Part shown: positions 57,975 to 64,000 of the stretch, one piece after another
Numbering within the stretch: position 1 is the first letter of the stretch
Layout: each line of letters starts with the position of its first letter
Assembly (NCBI GenBank): GCA_025765615.1
Contig: JAIVFJ010000082.1
Coordinates: forward strand, 124,001-188,000
Reading direction: 5' to 3'
Length of the DNA stretch: 64,000 nt
Source: Zopfochytrium polystomum
Taxonomy: Eukaryota; Chytridiomycota; Chytridiomycetes; Chytridiales; Chytridiaceae
Notes under the pieces: generated by a model
The model's input: only the letters and a program-made list of their open reading frames with translations
Database searches by the model: none
What the model was told of the DNA's origin: nothing
Position numbers and translations under genes: made by a program

Positions 57975-58297
57975 GAGGTCGTTTCAAGTGGAAAAGGCGG
58001 AAATCTTTACTGGGGAAAAAAAGATTTGATTGGCTGAAAACTTAATGGAGGAAACATTTTCCTCCATTTCCTTGCCACAGCTAATCTTGCTCTATTTCTT
58101 TAATTGAGCTAATTCAGCTTATTCACTCAGTCTGGGAGATGGTCTGTCTCCTCGGGTGGTCCGTCTCCGCCAGCGAAAAAATCTTTTTTCTATTTTTTTC
58201 ACTTGCTCATGTGCCAGTCTGTGGAAATAGCACTTGGAACAACCATTTCCTTGTTTGCTCAAAAATCTTTTCCGCCTTTTCCACTTGAAACGACCTC
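57975..58297. mobile_element. 323-bp MITE with 29-bp perfect terminal inverted repeats
   Basis: Ends begin GAGGTCGTTTCAAGTGG and are perfect inverted repeats for 29 bp (57975-58003 and 58269-58297). A 3-bp duplication TTA flanks it (57972-57974, 58298-58300). The empty site can be read at about 57876-57890, where the neighbouring repeat unit has TTGTTTTTAATTG uninterrupted. A TTA/TAA duplication is typical of PIF/Harbinger-type elements. It carries no coding capacity. Confidence 0.9.
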
Positions 58298-58439
58298 TTA
58301 ATTGTTCCATTTTTATTTTGGAACATTTTTATCAACTCGTTTCATTTATGTTTTTCAAACTTCACTGACATATTCATCGTCATAAAAATGATTGTTCCAA
58401 AAATGTTGTTTTTATCCACTTGTGTCAAAATTTTTGATA

Positions 58440-58985
58440 AGCCTTATTTAAAAAACTTTTGATTTTTTTCTATACAAAAATCTCTTTTCAAAAAACTCTC
58501 TTGAGTCGATAAAAAACAACATTTTGGAACATTTTAATTTATGACACGTTTTGTGATACCTCTTTTGATTTTTTTTTAAAAGTTGAGTTGATAAAAACAC
58601 TCAAAGAACATTTTGGAACATTTTAATTTATGATACGTTTTTGTGACACCTTCTATTGATATTTTTTAAAAGTTGAGTCGATAAAAAACACTCAAAACCA
58701 TTTTGGAACATTTTAATTTATGACACTTTTTTATGTACCCTTTCTTAAAAATATTTTTATTTTTGAGTCGATAAAAACTCTCAAAAAACGTTTTGGAACA
58801 ATCTTTTTTATGACATATTTTATGTACCCTCCATTGATATTTTTTTAAAAGTTGAGTCGATAAAAACACTCAAAAACCATTTTGGAACATTTAAATTTAT
58901 GACACCTTTGTGATACCTTCTTCTATTGATATTTTTTTAAAGTTAAGTTGATAAAAACACTCAAAAACCCTTTTGGAACATTGAA
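58440..58985. repeat. ~90-bp tandem array, about five to six units
   Basis: Cores TTTTGGAACA occur at about 58522, 58611, 58701, 58791, 58880 and 58971, spacing 89-91 bp. Each unit also has GAGT(C/T)GATAAAAA and TTTATGACA. The units are in reverse-complement orientation to the ATCGACTC/TGTTCCA units at 57640-58340. Confidence 0.9.
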
Positions 58986-59175
58986 TTTTAAAGTCTTCAG
59001 GAGTCATAATGTCTTCTTCACAAATTTTAAACCTAACACCTATCCATCCCATGCCAACTTTTTCTGATTTTCTAATTTTTTTGGCTTTCCAATCCACACT
59101 ACTCCCCCACTTATCAGTAAACACTCTTTCTAATGCTTTTTGAACCACACTCATCTTCACACTTGTGTCATTCAT
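58985..59175 (-). CDS. Short AT-rich ORF, unknown (possible gene fragment)
   Basis: The minus-strand product starts MNDTSVKMSVVQKALERVF and includes KWGSSVDWKAKKIRK and GWIGVRFKICEED. About 63 residues lie outside the 90-bp array; the open frame then runs into the repeats to 58897. Composition matches the other island genes. No domain recognised; it may be the start of a gene truncated by the array. Confidence 0.4.
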
Positions 59176-59210
59176 ATGGAAATGTACATCTTTAACAAAT
59201 AGTTTGAATT

Positions 59211-60164
59211 CTGGGACTTGATCAGTCTGTGAAGTACTGCTTCAACTTGCTACCCTTTGGGGGGAAGCTGAAAATGTTGATTCATCCGATAATCGATATT
59301 TCATTGCTGCGTGGCTTGCTGTTGAGGAGGTGCTCCAATTTATGGGGGGTCAAACCATGAAGCTATGAGTGAATAGTCAGCTCTCTCAGCTCACTCCTGC
59401 GGAGGAAAGCACATACAACACTGAAGCATTCCTCAATGGTGACGATTCTGGTGCACAAGAGACAGAGAGATGGACAGTGAGACACACAGCCCATTGACTG
59501 CCTTAACCGAACTGGCACTGCCAGTTCAGTTATCATAATATACAGGCGGTTAAACTGAGTGACATGGCAGGCAGTTACTGTGTGCCTGGCTTGGTTCCGC
59601 TTCTGGTTAACTTCTGCTAACCGAACCTATCCCAACCGCCAAGCCTTACTCTGAACATTCACTCTTTGTGTTTTGTTTGACAGATGCGTAGGGATACTTC
59701 ATGGGCAAGTAGTAGTGCTGAAACACCCCCTAGACAACAGCCCAATAAAAGTTAGCTTTAGCCTATTATTTGCTTTCCCTCACTGTAATGCCCAGATCCC
59801 AGGGTAAAAGGAGTAAGTATAGTCTCGCATATTTGCGGACCCCCTTCAACTTAAGGGCTTTTCTTTGACAGAGGTGGCTCCAACAGACCTGGATCTGGCC
59901 CCATTTGGCCTACTCTGTGTCCTGCAACAAAGAACCTTGCGCATTCTGCTTAAGTATGCCCCTCAAAGTTGTCTTTGGTTTGAGTGTGAGAGTGTCCTCT
60001 TTGCGTGTTTCGAGTGAGAGAGAGTTTCTTTTGTGTTTCATGAGCTTCTTAAGACTCCAAATCCAGTGGCCCCAAGACATCTTCTTTTGCCCTTCTTTCA
60101 CTGATCAGAATTGGTATTTAGGTCATTGCTCTATTGCCACCCTCTTAGACCACGTGAGGATTTA
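59211..60164. other. No intact gene seen
   Basis: Near-balanced composition returns. Short frames exist (for example 59905-60165) without recognisable domains. An inverted-looking CCGAACTGG/CCAGTTC pair occurs at about 59507-59527. Confidence 0.4.
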
Positions 60165-60720
60165 GGGAGCGCAGTCTCACACTTGACTCAACATCATGGC
60201 ATTTGTCAGGAACATGGCAAGACAAGGCAAGGCAAGGCAGAGAAGGAACTGAGAGGAGGGATGATTGTATTGGAAACAATAATTCACTTGAGGGATGGGA
60301 CAGGTCCCCATCCCCCTTTTATACCTTTTGAGAGTCTTCCTTGTCAAGACTCAAAGAAAGTTCCAGAAAGAGCAATTAGTAATACAATGATACCAATGAT
60401 ACCAATGACAACAAGACAAGTCAGGAAAGCAAAGAAGGTTCCAGAAGGTTCCACAAGGTTCCATGAAAGAAATGTTCTAGAAGGTTCCAGAGGTTTCCAG
60501 AGGGTGATTAATAACAGCATTGATTTTTGGAACACTCACTCTGCTGTTGTCTGAATCAGTAGTTTTCGTTGGCTCATCGCAATGGCAGCTGCAAACAACT
60601 GGGACACTGATATTGTCAACATCAGCAACATATACGTCAATGGTATGCTTGATGTGCCATCTACATGGAGAGGTCACCTGAATCTGGCGATGGCAAAAGA
60701 GCATACCTGAAACCAACTCA
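60165..60720 (+). pseudogene. Copia RT relic split by solo LTR C
   Basis: LTQHHGI before the LTR and DFWNTHSAVV after it join to the Copia-1 block TQRRGVDFWNTHSPVV. Downstream, SSFRWLIAMAAANNWDTDIVNISN and GMLDVPSTW continue the RT domain with stops. Confidence 0.8.
60204..60516 (-). repeat. Solo LTR C
   Basis: 313 bp, same family as LTRs A and B, in opposite orientation, with the target duplication GCATT (60199-60203, 60517-60521). Confidence 0.93.
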
Positions 60721-61025
60721 TCCTGGTCGTCTTCGAGTACTCGAAGCAGCCTGTCACTCCAAGCATTGAAGAAAAAGTAGAAAACCCGCTGTATCTGCAA
60801 ATCTCTGCCAGTCGCTTTCCCACTTTAGGCCCACAATCTGGCTTACTCCTCTTTTTCCCTTTCGTTGCCAGTTTTCATCATCAAGCAGTGTTCTTTCAAA
60901 GCCTCCTTATGATACCACCATAAAGTTCGTGGGTGGCTTGTGTACCGAAAATCCGAAAAACGGGGTTGGTGGGGCAGTGCCGCCCTGCCCACGCAACCCC
61001 CTCTCCCGTCCACTTCGACGACGCC

Positions 61026-64000
<2,975 letters not shown>

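Larger units (their letters stand above)
54605..59210. mobile_element. AT-rich island, probable decaying virus-like DNA insertion
   Basis: From about 54.6 to 59.2 kb base composition drops sharply to very AT-rich against near-balanced flanks. The genes use A/T-ending codons, lack recognisable introns, and are packed (an 86-bp divergent gap and a 10-bp overlap). They are of kinds found in large DNA viruses: a nuclease with an N-terminal zinc finger and a polymerase-like fragment. The non-coding part is built from tandem repeats. All three main genes carry damage, or lack a key residue compared with the pattern I recall. A viral or virus-like origin is inference; an integrated linear plasmid is the main alternative. 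Confidence 0.6.

Noticed and set aside
58440..58985. Regularly spaced repeats that could suggest a CRISPR array
   Set aside because: Units of ~90 bp are contiguous and diverged with no unique spacers, no cas genes are present, and the context is eukaryotic.
54605..59210. Mitochondrial DNA insertion (NUMT) as explanation for the AT-rich island
   Set aside because: No respiratory-chain, rRNA or tRNA sequence is recognisable, and the genes seen are nuclease-like and zinc-ribbon proteins. Not fully excluded for a mitochondrial plasmid.

Overview
The window looks like nuclear DNA of a fungus, probably an early-diverging (for example zoosporic) lineage; that placement is inference. The single-copy genes have spliceosomal introns of about 40-125 nt (one of 349 nt), are tightly packed on both strands, and include the fungal ERMES gene MMM1 and amino-acid, riboflavin and purine biosynthesis genes. 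No prokaryotic features (operons, Shine-Dalgarno sites, CRISPR) are seen.

Layout. (1) 1-31.4 kb is a nested graveyard of mobile elements. A young Ty1/copia element (Copia-1, 392-7378) carries 243-bp LTRs that differ at only 2 positions and has a 5-bp target duplication. It sits inside the LTR of an older copia family (Copia-2). A second Copia-2 LTR lies in opposite orientation at 14559-15695. Between the two are a Copia-2 pol relic, a GH18 chitinase relic and a decayed ORF of about 930 codons that I cannot assign. Two solo LTRs of a third family, a further copia relic and a long LINE with endonuclease, RT and RNase H domains (about 20.0-28.07 kb) follow. (2) 31.4-51.7 kb is a gene island: a CCR4-type deadenylase, mitochondrial ribosomal protein uL2 (RML2), a pinin/MemA-domain splicing protein, riboflavin synthase, MMM1, dynactin p62 (DCTN4), homoserine kinase, adenylosuccinate synthetase and a DUF4203/TMEM198-like membrane protein. 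Almost all exon joints can be placed by reading frame and family conservation, including short terminal exons of RML2 and ADE12. Long GA/CT or CA/GT microsatellites repeatedly sit just upstream of the start codons. (3) 51.7-60.8 kb is again accessory: a Helitron-type relic, copia fragments, a third solo LTR, and a strongly AT-rich island (about 54.6-59.2 kb). (4) 61.0 kb to the end is a DYRK-family kinase that runs off the window.

The most unusual part is the AT-rich island. It has a divergent pair of genes (a zinc-finger PD-(D/E)xK-like nuclease, frameshifted, and a 248-residue protein with a GR.Y...CHP signature reminiscent of polymerases of virus-like elements), a third zinc-ribbon gene overlapping the second, imperfect direct repeats around the block, two tandem-repeat fields in opposite orientation, and a MITE whose empty site can be read from a neighbouring repeat copy. 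This fits a decaying insertion of a large DNA virus or virus-like element, which is inference from composition, gene type and layout.
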